From contig NZ_FOTC01000004.1 of assembly GCF_900114455.1 (NCBI RefSeq), positions 27,964 to 91,963 on the forward strand: 64,000 bases of DNA. The letters run 5' to 3'. Below are positions 34,066-43,671 of the stretch, piece by piece (the stretch's first letter is position 1; every line of letters begins with the position of its first letter). The stretch comes from Halogranum rubrum (lineage in GTDB: Archaea; Halobacteriota; Halobacteria; Halobacteriales; Haloferacaceae). Position numbers and translations under genes: made by a program. The notes under the pieces were generated by a model. The model was given only the letters and a program-made list of their open reading frames with translations, had not been told where the DNA came from and searched no databases.

Positions 34066-34629
34066 GTGGGAGAATACCTACGATTCGCGGTGCTATGCGT
34101 TGATTTAATAGGATTTCCTCAGTGGGGGGGACTGCGGACAGTTCTATCTACTATTGAGCGCCCAGTGAGAGATCTCGTGGAGCTTCCGACCAACCGGCTC
34201 AACTCGTTCGACATCATGTTATCTTTGCTCGCGGCCTATACCGATTACATCGTTGGTGTCCTCGAAAAGGAGAGTGGCGGTGAAGCACCAGAACTGGGCG
34301 AGATCGACGACGCGCCCTACTTCGAGAAGTCGTACGTGTTCCCGCGCGATTACACCTGGGTCTCGGACACGAATCTCGTATCGAAACAGCACGTCATCCA
34401 GGCTGCCGTCGAGATTGCATTCACCGGCGAATTGAGTGGCGACGAGACACAGACGGAGATTACGTCGCTCGTCAAGCGTGCACAGGTTGCTGAGATTGAC
34501 GTTTCCGAACAGGAGGTCTGGGATGTGGTCGACGAGCGAGAGAGCGAAGGCAACGCGCCAGCGACGTACAGCTGGGTCCATCTCAACAAGTTCCGGAAGT
34601 TCGAACTGCACGGCCGATGCCTCCCCTGA
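34066..34629 (+). CDS. Hypothetical protein, start uncertain
   Basis: 187 residues if GTG 34066 is used; ATG 34214 (MLSLLAAYTDYIVGVLEKE) is a good alternative because the first 50 residues look unlike the rest. The later part is acidic and helical (PYFEKSYVFPRDYTWVSDTNLVSKQHVIQAAVEIAFTGEL; ITSLVKRAQVAEIDVSEQEVWDVVDERESEGN). The final EL.GRCLP is short of a natural domain end. It may be the C-terminal part of a larger protein. No function suggested. Confidence 0.45.
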   Translation: MGEYLRFAVLCVDLIGFPQWGGLRTVLSTIERPVRDLVELPTNRLNSFDIMLSLLAAYTDYIVGVLEKESGGEAPELGEIDDAPYFEKSYVFPRDYTWVSDTNLVSKQHVIQAAVEIAFTGELSGDETQTEITSLVKRAQVAEIDVSEQEVWDVVDERESEGNAPATYSWVHLNKFRKFELHGRCLP

Positions 34630-34721
34630 ACTACAGAGGAGGAACTCCGAGTCGCCGTCTCGGAGCTTCCCTCGCCGACCCCACGTCCCGCATGGGAGAA
34701 GAGCGAGGAGTCCTGAGTAAA

Positions 34722-34772
34722 CTACCCAGCCCTATCGCTCACCTCACAGTTCGCACTTGAGGGTGTCGTCAG
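34722..34772 (-). repeat. Short IS605/IS1341-like right-end fragment
   Basis: TAAACTACCCAGCCCTATCGC followed by CACTTGAGGGT resembles the end at 46329-46380 in the same orientation. Only about 50 bases remain. Confidence 0.5.
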
Positions 34773-34864
34773 AACGCAAAAACTAGTGAGTAGAGAAGGT
34801 GTGGATATAGCGTAGGATGAGAACTGAATAAATATCAATCGGTAAGTTTGAAGACGAAATTATA

Positions 34865-36100
34865 TCAAGACTCGACTCGCGGGAGATAATGACCGGTCTC
34901 TCGTCGGACACCACCCACGAGAATTACGGCCGCAATCAGTGGTAGGGCCGCACAACAGAAATACACGGGCCAGAAGCCGACGGAATCGACGATCGGGAGT
35001 GTGACGATGGGGCCGAATCCACCGCCGATATCCCCAAGCACGTTGTTCGTTCCCACGGCACGACCCATCTCCCCGTCGACAACAAGATCGCCTAATAGCG
35101 CCATCAGAGGCCCGCTCGTGCCGCCCTGCCCGAGCCCAATGCATACACAGGCGATAGCGAGAGTTATCACAGAATCTGCAAATGCGAGCAGCAAGAAACC
35201 GATCGACGTGACGCCCAGAAACAGAAGCAAGATAGGGACTCGTGACTTGTTCCGATCACTGACGTACCCCCCGAGATACATCGAGAACCCCGCAGCGACA
35301 ACGGTGAGGCCCATGAACAAACCTGAGGAGCCCTGAGCATCGAATCCAAATACACCGAGTTGGTTCTGGCCGATAAATAGGACGAGTGTCGCGAACAGCG
35401 CCCCGACGTAGACGAAGAACACGGCGAAGTTTACCATGCCGACCGTGACCGCAGGGAGACTCGTGTTGATCTCCCAGGGTTTGACCGACCGATTCTCTCC
35501 CCCTTCGACGTGTGTTTCGGGCACCGTCTGGTATGCGATGACGCTAGCAAGGAATGCGAAGACGGTAGCGACCGCGAACGCGACGAGGTTCCCGGAGAGT
35601 TCGCTGACCAGACCGCCAAGTACCACTCCAGTCGGGAAACCGAACAGGACGCCGCCTCTGATGAGCCCCATATTCGAACCTCGTGATCCACCGTCGCTGA
35701 TGTCGTCGGCAATCGTGTAAGCGGTCGCGAAGACGAACGCGCTTCCGACACCCCAAAGCAGACGAGCAACGATGAACCACGCTTCAGGAAGTGGTGCGAT
35801 CAGTGCGATAACGTAACCCGCCGTAGAGAATCCCTGGATGAACATCCCGATGACGAACGGTTTTCTCGTCCCGAACCGGTCCACAAGGCTTCCAGCGGGC
35901 GCGTTCGCGAACAGACGTGAAAACCGGTTCGCGCTCAAGATAATCCCGACGAGAAACGGGGAGATTCCGAGAACAGCACCGAGGTTCGGTAAGATAGGAA
36001 AGATCACGCCGCCGCCGAAACCGATGAAAAACGTGCTAACGATGACCGACCCAAGAATGAGTCGTCCCTCGGTTACTGACCCTGAGAACCGAATATTCAT
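34865..36100 (-). CDS. MFS transporter, efflux type
   Basis: 411 residues with twelve hydrophobic segments. The loop 2-3 motif (SLVDRFGTRKPFVIG, about 74-88) is the MFS A-motif GxxxDRxGR/K variant; YVIALIAPLPEAWFIVARLLWGVGSAF matches helix 4. It resembles drug-efflux MFS proteins of haloarchaea. The central cytoplasmic loop (HVEGGENRSVKPW) is short. No regulator is adjacent; the divergent gene at 36326 is a Bat-type regulator, 225 bases away, and could control it, though that is speculative. Confidence 0.85.
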   Translation of the reverse strand: MNIRFSGSVTEGRLILGSVIVSTFFIGFGGGVIFPILPNLGAVLGISPFLVGIILSANRFSRLFANAPAGSLVDRFGTRKPFVIGMFIQGFSTAGYVIALIAPLPEAWFIVARLLWGVGSAFVFATAYTIADDISDGGSRGSNMGLIRGGVLFGFPTGVVLGGLVSELSGNLVAFAVATVFAFLASVIAYQTVPETHVEGGENRSVKPWEINTSLPAVTVGMVNFAVFFVYVGALFATLVLFIGQNQLGVFGFDAQGSSGLFMGLTVVAAGFSMYLGGYVSDRNKSRVPILLLFLGVTSIGFLLLAFADSVITLAIACVCIGLGQGGTSGPLMALLGDLVVDGEMGRAVGTNNVLGDIGGGFGPIVTLPIVDSVGFWPVYFCCAALPLIAAVILVGGVRRETGHYLPRVES

Positions 36101-36325
36101 GCTTGAGACGGCCGTGTTTGATACGCTTGAGTATGACTATTTCAGAATCGACATTTGAGTGCAAATCTTAGAGACGATTCTTGAGGGGTTAGACAGCAAA
36201 CGGCTTTGTTCACGGGTGGTTGATTAACGAACCATGCACCGACACTCCGGCATGGCCCAGCAAAGCTGGAACCGAACTCGAATCGGTATCAAGAGCAGCG
36301 TTGGTTTTTGCTCTCTATTCGAATA

Positions 36326-39199
36326 ATGGACTCTCCACCAACCGTCCTCGATTCGTCGACGATTTTGCTCGTCGGGACGAACGACTGGATTACAGAACTT
36401 GCCGCAGCGCTGAAAGCACAAGCTGACGCGACTGTACAGCGTGTTCGGACCAAGTCAGAGGCAACTGACGTCATTCGGACGCACACCACGGACTGTCTCA
36501 TCAGCGAGTACGCGCTTGGAGAGGCGACCGGACTCGAACTTCTCAGAGAGATTCGCGCCGAAACCACTGCACTTCCAGTATTACTCGGTACTGCCGCCGG
36601 AAGTGAGGCTATTGCCAGCGAGGCTATTGAAGCTGGAGTCACCGATTACATCGCGCTCACGGATCCAATCGAGCGGATGACCGAAGAGCTCGTCGAACGA
36701 ACTGAACGTGCTATCCGGTCCGCACAGCGGTCGGCCACGCAACGAGAGCGGGCCAGACAGTTCGACGCAATCTTCAACGATTCACGAACCGCAACGTGGG
36801 TGCTTGACCCGAATGGTGCACTTGCCCGTGTGAATGAAACAGCACGACAGATGATCGATGAAGACGTCGAAACGCTCGTCGGCGAGCCATTCTGGACACT
36901 TCCGTGGTGGTCGCAGGCCGATGCAACTGAAGCGGAAGTGCACCAAATCGTGGAGAGCGCACTCGATGGGACGTTCGGAAATGTTGTCGTTCCACAACCG
37001 CAACACATCGAGAATCCGCGTGTTGTCGATCTCTCCGTGCGCCCGGTCGAGAACGAACACGGTGACCTCGTTTCGATTGTCGTCGAAGGTGTCGACATCA
37101 CCGAGCGTGTCGACCTCGAACGCGACCTTCGCCGATCAGAGGAACTCCATCGAGTTACGCTCAACAACATGACCGACACCGTCCTCATCACGAACGAAGA
37201 CGGTGAGTACACCTACGTCTGTCCCAACGTCCACTTCATCTTCGGGTACACGGCTGACGAGATTCACGAACAAGAGGCGATCGGCGACCTTCTTGGAGAC
37301 GATTTCTTCGACCGTGACGAACTCGCGGCCGAGGGCGTTCTGAAGAACATCGAGACGACCGCGACGGACAAGGCGGGGAACGAACATACGCTCTTAGTCA
37401 ACGTTCGAGAAGTCTCGATTCAGGACGGAACGCTCCTCTTCAGCTGTCGAGATATTACGAAACGCAAGCAACGTGAAGAGGCGCTTGCTACTCTCCAAGA
37501 GACCGCTCGTGATTTCCTGTACGCCGAGACCCATCAAGAGATTGCCCAACACGTCGTCGACGATACACCCGGTGTTCTCGATTTGGATGCGAGTGCAGTC
37601 TACCTCTTCGATGCTGATACCAACGACCTTCGACCTGCAGCGCATTCGACAACGATGAGAGAGTTGAATGGGCCGCTTCCAACCGTTCACGCCGACGGCG
37701 AAACCCTCCCGAGTTTTAGTTTCGTCGAGGGCAAGACACTGTTCTTCGACGATGTCCACGAAGCAGACCGACTCGAAAATCGGGCGACTGACCTTCGCAG
37801 TGCAGCCTACATTCCACTCGGCAACCACGGCGTGTTCGTCGCTGGTTCGAATCAGGTTGGCGTCTTCGATGACGTGACGCGGGAACTAGCCGATCTTCTC
37901 GCCGCAACTGCTGAAGCAGCGCTCGATCGTGTCACACGAGAGTCCCGACTCCGGAAGCAAGATCGAACGCTGCAAGGCCAAAACGAACAGCTCACTGCTC
38001 TGAATCGCATCAACGAGACGATTCGAGAGATCGATCAAGCGCTCGTGCAAGCGGAAACACGGGAGGAAATCGACCATACAGTCTGTGAACTGTTGACCGC
38101 GGACGACCGGTTCAGATTCGCCTGGGTTGGCACGGTCGACCCGACGACCGACACCGTCGAACCACGAGCGTGGGCTGGAAGCGAACGTGGATATTTAGAT
38201 AGCCAGACGTTCGCTGTCAACGCATCGGATACAGAGCCGGCCGGACAAACTGCCGCGACTGGTAACGTGACGATAGTGACTAACGTCGCTGCTGGGCTCC
38301 GCGACGAGCCGTGGCGGAAGGACGCACTCGCTCGCGACTATCTCTCGGTGTTGAGTATTCCCCTCGTCTACAACGACCTCACACACGGGGTATTGACGGT
38401 CTACGCGCCGACTCAAAACGCGTTCGACGACACGACAGAGGCTGTGCTAGCTGAACTTGGCGAAACCATCGCATCTGCTCTCAGTGCGATCGAGCGGAAG
38501 AATGCGCTGCTGACGACGTCGATGACGCGTGTCGAGTTCACAGTCGACGATTCGGCGTTCGTCCTCTCTCGGCTTGCAGAGGACGGAGCGTGCACACTCT
38601 CGTATCAGGGCGGCGTTCAGCAATCTACAGAAGGAAGCTACGTGTTCGTCACCGTCGAAGAAGGGTCTCTGGAGGGTGTCGCAGAAGCCGCCTCACAGTT
38701 GGTTGCAATCGACGACGTCCAACAGATCAGTACCGAAGGAGACGGTGGTGTCTTGCGGCTCCGTCTCACACAGCCATTTCTCGCCTTAGAGTTAGCCGAC
38801 CATGGCGCAATCTTCCGAAAAGCGACTGCTGACCCGACCTCTACGACGCTTGTCATCGACATTCCGGACAGCATCGACGTCCGAACGATCACCCAACTCG
38901 TTCATCAGACGTTTTCAACTGTCGTACTCCGTTCGAAAAAGACGCTCGACCAGTCGATGGAACACGACCTCTACTCGAAGTTCCTCGAGAAGTTGACCGA
39001 GCGCCAATTCGAGGTGATTCAGACAGCATACTACAGTGGGTTCTTCGAGTCACCGCGCGAGAGTACGGGAGAAGACGTTGCAGAGACACTCGGTATCTCT
39101 CCACCTGCGTTCTACAAACACGCTCGAACCGTCCAGCGGAAACTGTTTGCAACAATTTTCGAGGAGAGCAGCCTTTCACTCGCGGAATCTAGCAAGTAG
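36326..39199 (+). CDS. Bat-type sensor/regulator: REC-PAS-PAS-GAF-GAF-HTH10
   Basis: 957 residues from ATG 36326. Residues 9-120 are a receiver fold, but the usual phospho-Asp position reads CLISEYALGEATG, i.e. Glu. PAS domains at about 145-270 (FDAIFNDSRTATWVLDPNGALARVNETARQ) and 275-400 (VTLNNMTDTVLITNEDGEYTYVCPNVHFIFGY). GAF domains at about 415-540 and 575-720. From about 730 an HalX/Bat middle domain, then a C-terminal HTH_10 (LTERQFEVIQTAYYSGFFESPRESTGEDVAETLGISPPAFYKHARTVQRKL). Bacterio-opsin activator-like proteins regulate transcription in response to oxygen, light or redox. Confidence 0.9.
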   Translation: MDSPPTVLDSSTILLVGTNDWITELAAALKAQADATVQRVRTKSEATDVIRTHTTDCLISEYALGEATGLELLREIRAETTALPVLLGTAAGSEAIASEAIEAGVTDYIALTDPIERMTEELVERTERAIRSAQRSATQRERARQFDAIFNDSRTATWVLDPNGALARVNETARQMIDEDVETLVGEPFWTLPWWSQADATEAEVHQIVESALDGTFGNVVVPQPQHIENPRVVDLSVRPVENEHGDLVSIVVEGVDITERVDLERDLRRSEELHRVTLNNMTDTVLITNEDGEYTYVCPNVHFIFGYTADEIHEQEAIGDLLGDDFFDRDELAAEGVLKNIETTATDKAGNEHTLLVNVREVSIQDGTLLFSCRDITKRKQREEALATLQETARDFLYAETHQEIAQHVVDDTPGVLDLDASAVYLFDADTNDLRPAAHSTTMRELNGPLPTVHADGETLPSFSFVEGKTLFFDDVHEADRLENRATDLRSAAYIPLGNHGVFVAGSNQVGVFDDVTRELADLLAATAEAALDRVTRESRLRKQDRTLQGQNEQLTALNRINETIREIDQALVQAETREEIDHTVCELLTADDRFRFAWVGTVDPTTDTVEPRAWAGSERGYLDSQTFAVNASDTEPAGQTAATGNVTIVTNVAAGLRDEPWRKDALARDYLSVLSIPLVYNDLTHGVLTVYAPTQNAFDDTTEAVLAELGETIASALSAIERKNALLTTSMTRVEFTVDDSAFVLSRLAEDGACTLSYQGGVQQSTEGSYVFVTVEEGSLEGVAEAASQLVAIDDVQQISTEGDGGVLRLRLTQPFLALELADHGAIFRKATADPTSTTLVIDIPDSIDVRTITQLVHQTFSTVVLRSKKTLDQSMEHDLYSKFLEKLTERQFEVIQTAYYSGFFESPRESTGEDVAETLGISPPAFYKHARTVQRKLFATIFEESSLSLAESSK

Positions 39200-39317
39200 G
39201 TTAAATAATAAACCACTTCCTTAGAGAGGGGTTTGGTAGTTAACTGCCAGATATTCCCTAATACACCTATTATGTCGATTCAGAGTGCCCCGGATTCGTG
39301 GCACTCGAAAATCCACT

Positions 39318-39461
39318 ATGAGAGATGTAAACCCCCAGCCGGACGAGAAAACCCCATACGAGTGCTTCCAGTGTGGAAACATCGTCATCGAGGAAGATAG
39401 ACCAGGGCAGTGTCCCGACTGCAGCGGACCGATGCGAAATCGACAGATACCGATCGAGTAA
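39318..39461 (+). CDS. Rubrerythrin-like small zinc/iron ribbon
   Basis: 47 residues, found by reading the gap. [34 protein letters not shown] has a rubredoxin-like CxxC...CxxC ribbon, as in haloarchaeal 'rubrerythrin-like domain' proteins. ATG 39318 to TAA 39461; the glutamate dehydrogenase ATG follows 3 bases later, so the two are translationally linked. It probably binds Zn or Fe; role in electron transfer or regulation of the enzyme is inferred. Confidence 0.8.
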   Translation: MRDVNPQPDEKTPYECFQCGNIVIEEDRPGQCPDCSGPMRNRQIPIE

Positions 39462-39463
39462 CC

Positions 39464-40765
39464 ATGGTATCCCAAACTCATACGACTCACGACAAGTCGG
39501 ATGATGCGACGACGGATTTGGACCAGTCAGAATCAGCGCTTGAAACGGCTCGCCGACAGCTGCGTAGTGCTGCCACTCACATAGACATCGACTCGAGCAT
39601 CGTCGAGCGGCTCAAGTATCCAAAGAAGGTCCACGAAGTAACGGTTCCAATCAAACGAGACGACGGAACAGTTGAGGTGTTCACGGGCTATCGAGCACAA
39701 CACGATAGCGTCAGGGGACCATTTAAAGGAGGGCTTCGATACCACCCCGAGGTTACTCGAGATGAGTGTGTTGGGCTCGGAATGTGGATGACGTGGAAGT
39801 GTGCCGTTATGGACCTCCCGTTCGGGGGTGCCAAGGGTGGCATCGCCGTCAACCCGAAGGAGTTGAGTCCAGAGGAAAAAGAGCGGCTCACCCGTCGGTT
39901 TGCACAGGAACTTCGTGACGTCATCGGCCCTAACCAGGATATTCCCGCACCCGATATGGGGACAGACCCTCAGACGATGGCGTGGCTAATGGACGCCTAC
40001 TCGATGCAGGAAGGCGAGACGACACCGGGCGTCGTCACCGGCAAACCACCTGTTGTCGGTGGTAGTAAAGGCCGTGAGGAAGCCCCCGGGCGGAGTGTCG
40101 CGATTATCACACGGTTGGTGTGCGAGTATTACGACCGACAGCTGGAAGAGACGACGGTAGCAGTCCAGGGCTACGGGAGTGTCGGTGCGAATGCGGCCCG
40201 ACTACTCGACGATTGGGGCGCGACCGTCGTCGCCATCAGCGATGTCAATGGTGCGATGTACGACCCAGCGGGAATCGACACGGCATCAGTTCCGTCGCAT
40301 GATGAGGAACCGGAAGCAGTCACGAAGTACGCCGAGAGCGTCATTTCGAACGACGAACTACTCACACTCGATGTCGACGTACTCATTCCCGCCGCCCTCG
40401 GGAATGTGATCACTACAGAGAACGCAGGAGCGATTAGTGCAGATTTTGTCATTGAAGGTGCGAACGGCCCGACGACGTCCGCGGCTGATTCGATTCTTGC
40501 AGAACGAGATATCGCAGTAATTCCTGACATTCTCGCTAACGCCGGTGGGGTCACTGTGAGCTACTTCGAGTGGCTCCAAGACATCAATCGACGAGCGTGG
40601 TCACTCGAACGGGTAAACGACGAACTCGACGCAGAGATGCAGGCCGCGTGGGATGCGGTTCGAGGAGAGTTTGAACAGCGTGATGTCACCTGGCGTGATG
40701 CGGCCTACATCGTTGCACTATCCCGAATCGCAGAAGCACACGAAGCACGAGGGCTGTGGCCATAA
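39464..40765 (+). CDS. gdhB: Glutamate dehydrogenase (Glu/Leu/Phe/Val family)
   Basis: 433 residues from ATG 39464. Reversible oxidative deamination of glutamate to 2-oxoglutarate and ammonia with NAD(P). Catalytic Lys lies in [11 protein letters not shown] (about 88) and in [11 protein letters not shown] (about 125), both conserved; the dinucleotide fold starts at [17 protein letters not shown] (about 228). Length matches hexameric GDHs. It stands behind the rubrerythrin-like gene and before a membrane protein and a HemD-like gene, so the order may be an operon though spacing to the next gene is only 4 bases and then 64. Cofactor choice cannot be read with confidence. Confidence 0.93.
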   Translation: MVSQTHTTHDKSDDATTDLDQSESALETARRQLRSAATHIDIDSSIVERLKYPKKVHEVTVPIKRDDGTVEVFTGYRAQHDSVRGPFKGGLRYHPEVTRDECVGLGMWMTWKCAVMDLPFGGAKGGIAVNPKELSPEEKERLTRRFAQELRDVIGPNQDIPAPDMGTDPQTMAWLMDAYSMQEGETTPGVVTGKPPVVGGSKGREEAPGRSVAIITRLVCEYYDRQLEETTVAVQGYGSVGANAARLLDDWGATVVAISDVNGAMYDPAGIDTASVPSHDEEPEAVTKYAESVISNDELLTLDVDVLIPAALGNVITTENAGAISADFVIEGANGPTTSAADSILAERDIAVIPDILANAGGVTVSYFEWLQDINRRAWSLERVNDELDAEMQAAWDAVRGEFEQRDVTWRDAAYIVALSRIAEAHEARGLWP

Positions 40766-40769
40766 TCAG

Positions 40770-41168
40770 ATGCCTCACCCCTCCGCTCTTCAGGCGTGGC
40801 ACCCATCGACGCCACTCGAGCGAGAGCTTTACCGAATATTCCGGCTGTCATCGGTTGGGAGCGCAGTGACAATAATGAGCTTCGCCGGCTATCTTTGCAT
40901 CGGCAGTGCGCTCCACATCGCTGGGGTCTATACACCCTCATTCCCACTGATGAGTTTCTCTGATCCCGTGTTCACGATTCTGAGTTTCCTCGTCGGGGGA
41001 TTCATCTGTCTCCTCTCCGGGTCGCTCACGTGTCTCACACTGCTAGTGAGTGTAAAAGATGCTAACGCCGAATTTGTTCTATTGACGAGTCTCATCGCCT
41101 TCGGCTTCGGTGCAGCCACAGTCCGAATCACAGTGAACCCAGTTCTAACCTGGTTGGCTGCGCTCTGA
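40770..41168 (+). CDS. Three- or four-helix membrane protein
   Basis: 132 residues from ATG 40770, 4 bases after the GDH stop; longer upstream extension overlaps GDH. Hydrophobic segments at about 28-50, 57-78, 85-104 and 108-129. No family recognised. Position directly after GDH suggests co-transcription; possible roles such as ammonium handling are speculation. Confidence 0.6.
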   Translation: MPHPSALQAWHPSTPLERELYRIFRLSSVGSAVTIMSFAGYLCIGSALHIAGVYTPSFPLMSFSDPVFTILSFLVGGFICLLSGSLTCLTLLVSVKDANAEFVLLTSLIAFGFGAATVRITVNPVLTWLAAL

Positions 41169-41231
41169 CCAGTATAGAATCCTGAAAATGACGAATTACA
41201 TGAATCACTACACACGAAGTTCGGGTCGAAT

Positions 41232-41990
41232 ATGATCAACAACACGATCTCTCAAAGATGTAAGCCGACGGTAGCCGTTCTCCGGCCTGACGACACTCGT
41301 ATCGTCGAGGCAGTCGGGTATCTCCGGTCACTTGGGGCTTCGCCAGTGGCAGACCCCATGTTGACGATACAACCGACCGGAGCGACACCTTCGGTAGGAG
41401 ACTATTACGTCTTCACAAGCCGGACCGGAGTACACATAGCTGCCGAACAAAATTGGCTTCCGGGTAACTCAACAGTGTGTGCGGTCGGCGAGCGCACTGC
41501 ATCAGCATTACAGGCCTGCGGCGTGTCAGTAGATATTGTACCGTCGACATTCACATCCGCTGGTCTCGTCGAAGAACTTGCTGGGGAGGTCGACGGATCG
41601 ACTGTCGAGATTGCTCGAAGCGCTCACGGCAGCGACGTATTAATCCAGGGACTAGAGGCTACCGGTGCAGACGTCCATGAAACGCAGTTGTACCGATTGG
41701 AGAGACCACAAGCAGCTGGTCAATCTGTCTCGCTTGCAATCGACGGCCAATTGGATGGAATACTATTTACCTCACCGAAAACGGTCGACCACCTTTTCGA
41801 GATTGCCGCGGAGCAAGACAATGTACACGCACTCCAACAGGGAATAGCGGAGACAGTTATTGGGGCCATTGGAACGCCGACCGCTCGTGCAGTTCGAGGG
41901 CATGACATCACGGTGGACGTCCAACCAGACACAATCGAATTCCCTGAGCTCGCCAATCGCACCGTGAAGGAAATCAACACCCGCAATTGA
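41232..41990 (+). CDS. hemD: Uroporphyrinogen-III synthase family protein
   Basis: 252 residues. HemD closes hydroxymethylbilane to uroporphyrinogen III in haem and cobalamin synthesis. The two-domain fold is visible: VAVLRPDDTRIVEAVGYLRSLG, YYVFTSRTGVHIAAEQNW, VCAVGERTASALQACGVSVDIVPSTFTSAGLVEEL, then VEIARSAHGSDVLIQGLEATGADVHETQLYRLERP and GILFTSPKTVDHLFEIAAEQ, and VIGAIGTPTARAVRGHDI. It is isolated from other haem genes. The 3' end sequence recurs at about 51417 fused to TFB. Whether it is the cell's primary HemD or a paralogue with another role cannot be decided. Confidence 0.85.
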   Translation: MINNTISQRCKPTVAVLRPDDTRIVEAVGYLRSLGASPVADPMLTIQPTGATPSVGDYYVFTSRTGVHIAAEQNWLPGNSTVCAVGERTASALQACGVSVDIVPSTFTSAGLVEELAGEVDGSTVEIARSAHGSDVLIQGLEATGADVHETQLYRLERPQAAGQSVSLAIDGQLDGILFTSPKTVDHLFEIAAEQDNVHALQQGIAETVIGAIGTPTARAVRGHDITVDVQPDTIEFPELANRTVKEINTRN

Positions 41991-42072
41991 CTCCTGCATC
42001 CTCATATCCGGTGTACAGCAACTCTTGCCGAGAGATTGACTACCTCAACCTTTTACCACTAAGACAGAAACC

Positions 42073-42506
42073 ATGACCACAACTAACCTCCTCAAAGACA
42101 GTACGTCGCAGCGCTGCAGCATAATCTCGTGGACATACCAACGGAGGCAACGCTCGTGGGTGTGGTTCGGCGGCCAACCAGCTGGTTCAGAACAACAGTC
42201 GATGAAAATTATCCAGCACTCGGCCCCCCAGCAGACCTCCTCGACGAATGCAAACAGCGCCACGAGGATTTCAAGATGCAGGGGCTGTGTGACGAAGGGG
42301 CACATAATGCTGCTTGGGACGACGTGGAGTTTGAGAAGCGGTATCAATCATATCTTACTGAAAACGTAGATGCCCTCAAAGCAATCAACGAACTTACCAG
42401 CCGGCTTCGCGATGGAGAACACCTCGTCTTAGTTTGTTTTGAGAACATCAATCAGAAACGGTGCCATCGCACGCTTCTCAAAGCCCACCTGAATGCACAG
42501 CTGTAG
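42073..42506 (+). pseudogene. DUF488-family copy with N-terminal frameshift
   Basis: Aligned with the intact copy at 51532-51966, one base is missing near 42100 (GACAGTACG against GATACGTACG), so the ATG at 42073 is out of frame with the rest. From GTG 42129 the frame is open to 42506 (VDIPTEATLVGVVRRPTSWF...HNAAWDDVEFEKRYQ...RCHRTLLKAHL). The DUF488 ending CFEN.NQKRCHRTLL is intact. It might be translated from the GTG, giving a 125-residue protein lacking the first 24 residues, but a decaying duplicate is more likely. Confidence 0.65.
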
Positions 42507-42561
42507 TCAATTGTTCCGTCCAGTGTAACTCTTTTTTCAGTTCTTCAGTTTGTGATTGACT

Positions 42562-42655
42562 AGCGGCGCTTCGAGCCTGTGTCGCCTACGAGAAGGTAAA
42601 TCAACAGCGCATTCGGATTTTCCGACGGCTCGAAAATCGGATACAAAAAAAAATG
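42562..42655 (+). pseudogene. Fragment of the 19525-type gene
   Basis: Matches LRACVAYE...NQQR(V/I)RI of the 19525 protein at about 85% DNA identity over 85 bases; no start and an A-rich end. Confidence 0.65.
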
Positions 42656-42657
42656 AC

Positions 42658-43059
42658 TCAGTTTGAGTCAGAAAGCCAATCGTGCCGTAGCTCGTTGAGA
42701 GCGATTAGCACGTAGAGCAATCCGACCAGCCGCGTTCCTTCGTAAACCCATGGTCTCCACTTGCAGTTGCTTGCGTCGGTGTACGCAAGCGGTGTTGCAC
42801 AGCCAACAAAGACATGTGGAGAACTCACGGCGAGAATTCCGATAAGACCGAGGACTTTCTTGAATCTCGAATACGAGGCGTCACTGCTCCACACAAGCAG
42901 TAACAAGGCGATTCCTTCAACCCGCGCACCAGTCATAACCCAGGACCGCAACTCGCACTCATCTGGGTCCTCGAGGGCGACCCGCTCGGCAGTCGCAATG
43001 AGCGCTTCTGGTGCCAAGAGTTCGATGAGACCGATCGTTGTGAGTATCTTGCGGAGCAT
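42658..43059 (-). CDS. Membrane protein, four helices
   Basis: 133 residues. Two related halves: each has a helix, then Glu/Asp/Lys-Cys-Lys/Arg-Trp-type charged loop (DPDECELRSWVMTGARVEGIALLLLVW; DASNCKWRPWVYEGTRLVGLLYVLI). The internal repeat C.(L/W)R.W(V).(T/E)G(A/T)R(V/L)(E/V)G(I/L)A/L is visible. Hydrophobic segments at about 8-24, 48-66, 71-90 and 108-123. No known family; small haloarchaeal membrane protein. Confidence 0.6.
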   Translation of the reverse strand: MLRKILTTIGLIELLAPEALIATAERVALEDPDECELRSWVMTGARVEGIALLLLVWSSDASYSRFKKVLGLIGILAVSSPHVFVGCATPLAYTDASNCKWRPWVYEGTRLVGLLYVLIALNELRHDWLSDSN

Positions 43060-43160
43060 GGCTACAGATTAAACGGTTACCCATATAACACGTCGTCTGT
43101 TTGCTGACCCATTAGAGAACCATCGTGGTGACCACGGATTGCAGTCGGGTCTCCTGAGAA

Positions 43161-43190
43161 GTTTTTCGAGCCCCACATGGCTGGAGGCTG
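43161..43190 (+). promoter_or_regulatory. T-run plus imperfect hairpin before the 43198 gene
   Basis: TTTTTCG (43162-43168) is followed by AGCCCCAC, ATGG and CTGGAGGCT, imperfectly self-complementary. The layout is like 19488-19517 but with mismatches. Confidence 0.45.
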
Positions 43191-43197
43191 GGTTCAG

Positions 43198-43482
43198 ATG
43201 AGCAACCGACTATACATCTCAGTGCATCGTCAGACAGCCTTTAGTGACGACGGCCAGCTCGAAGTAACCGAAATGAACGTCGAAACTTCACTCGAATACT
43301 TCGGCGCTGAGGCTAATAACCGCAATCGCGAGTCGCGACGTGACCAACCAGCGGCGAGCGAGTCCGGCATCGACGACCGACCGGAAGTGGCCCGTGTATC
43401 CGAGGGCGATCAGTTGACTTTGTTCGTGGGTACTGACGAGAATCAACAGACGCTCGTCGTCACAGAGGCTACCGATTATTGA
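43198..43482 (+). CDS. Small hypothetical behind a hairpin leader
   Basis: 94 residues from ATG 43198. A beta-rich start (LYISVHRQTAFSDDGQLEVTEMNVETSLEYFGAEA) and end (SEGDQLTLFVGTDENQQTLVVTEATDY) flank a disordered basic-acidic middle. The leader TTTTTCG followed by an imperfect AGCCCCAC/CTGGAGGCT hairpin resembles that before the 19525 gene. No family recognised. Confidence 0.55.
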   Translation: MSNRLYISVHRQTAFSDDGQLEVTEMNVETSLEYFGAEANNRNRESRRDQPAASESGIDDRPEVARVSEGDQLTLFVGTDENQQTLVVTEATDY

Positions 43483-43671
43483 ATCTTGATCAGATTAGGC
43501 GACTAATCACGAGTATGTTGAATAGACATGGAGAAACTACACAGATTTTAGGTCGTGATAGCGTTGGTTGAGTTGACAAATTCCGAATTGTCTCATTCTC
43601 GTGTCGATATCAGCGAGTTGTGGTATGCGAAAAATTGTATGCACTGCCGCTTGAACCGACACGTGGACACT

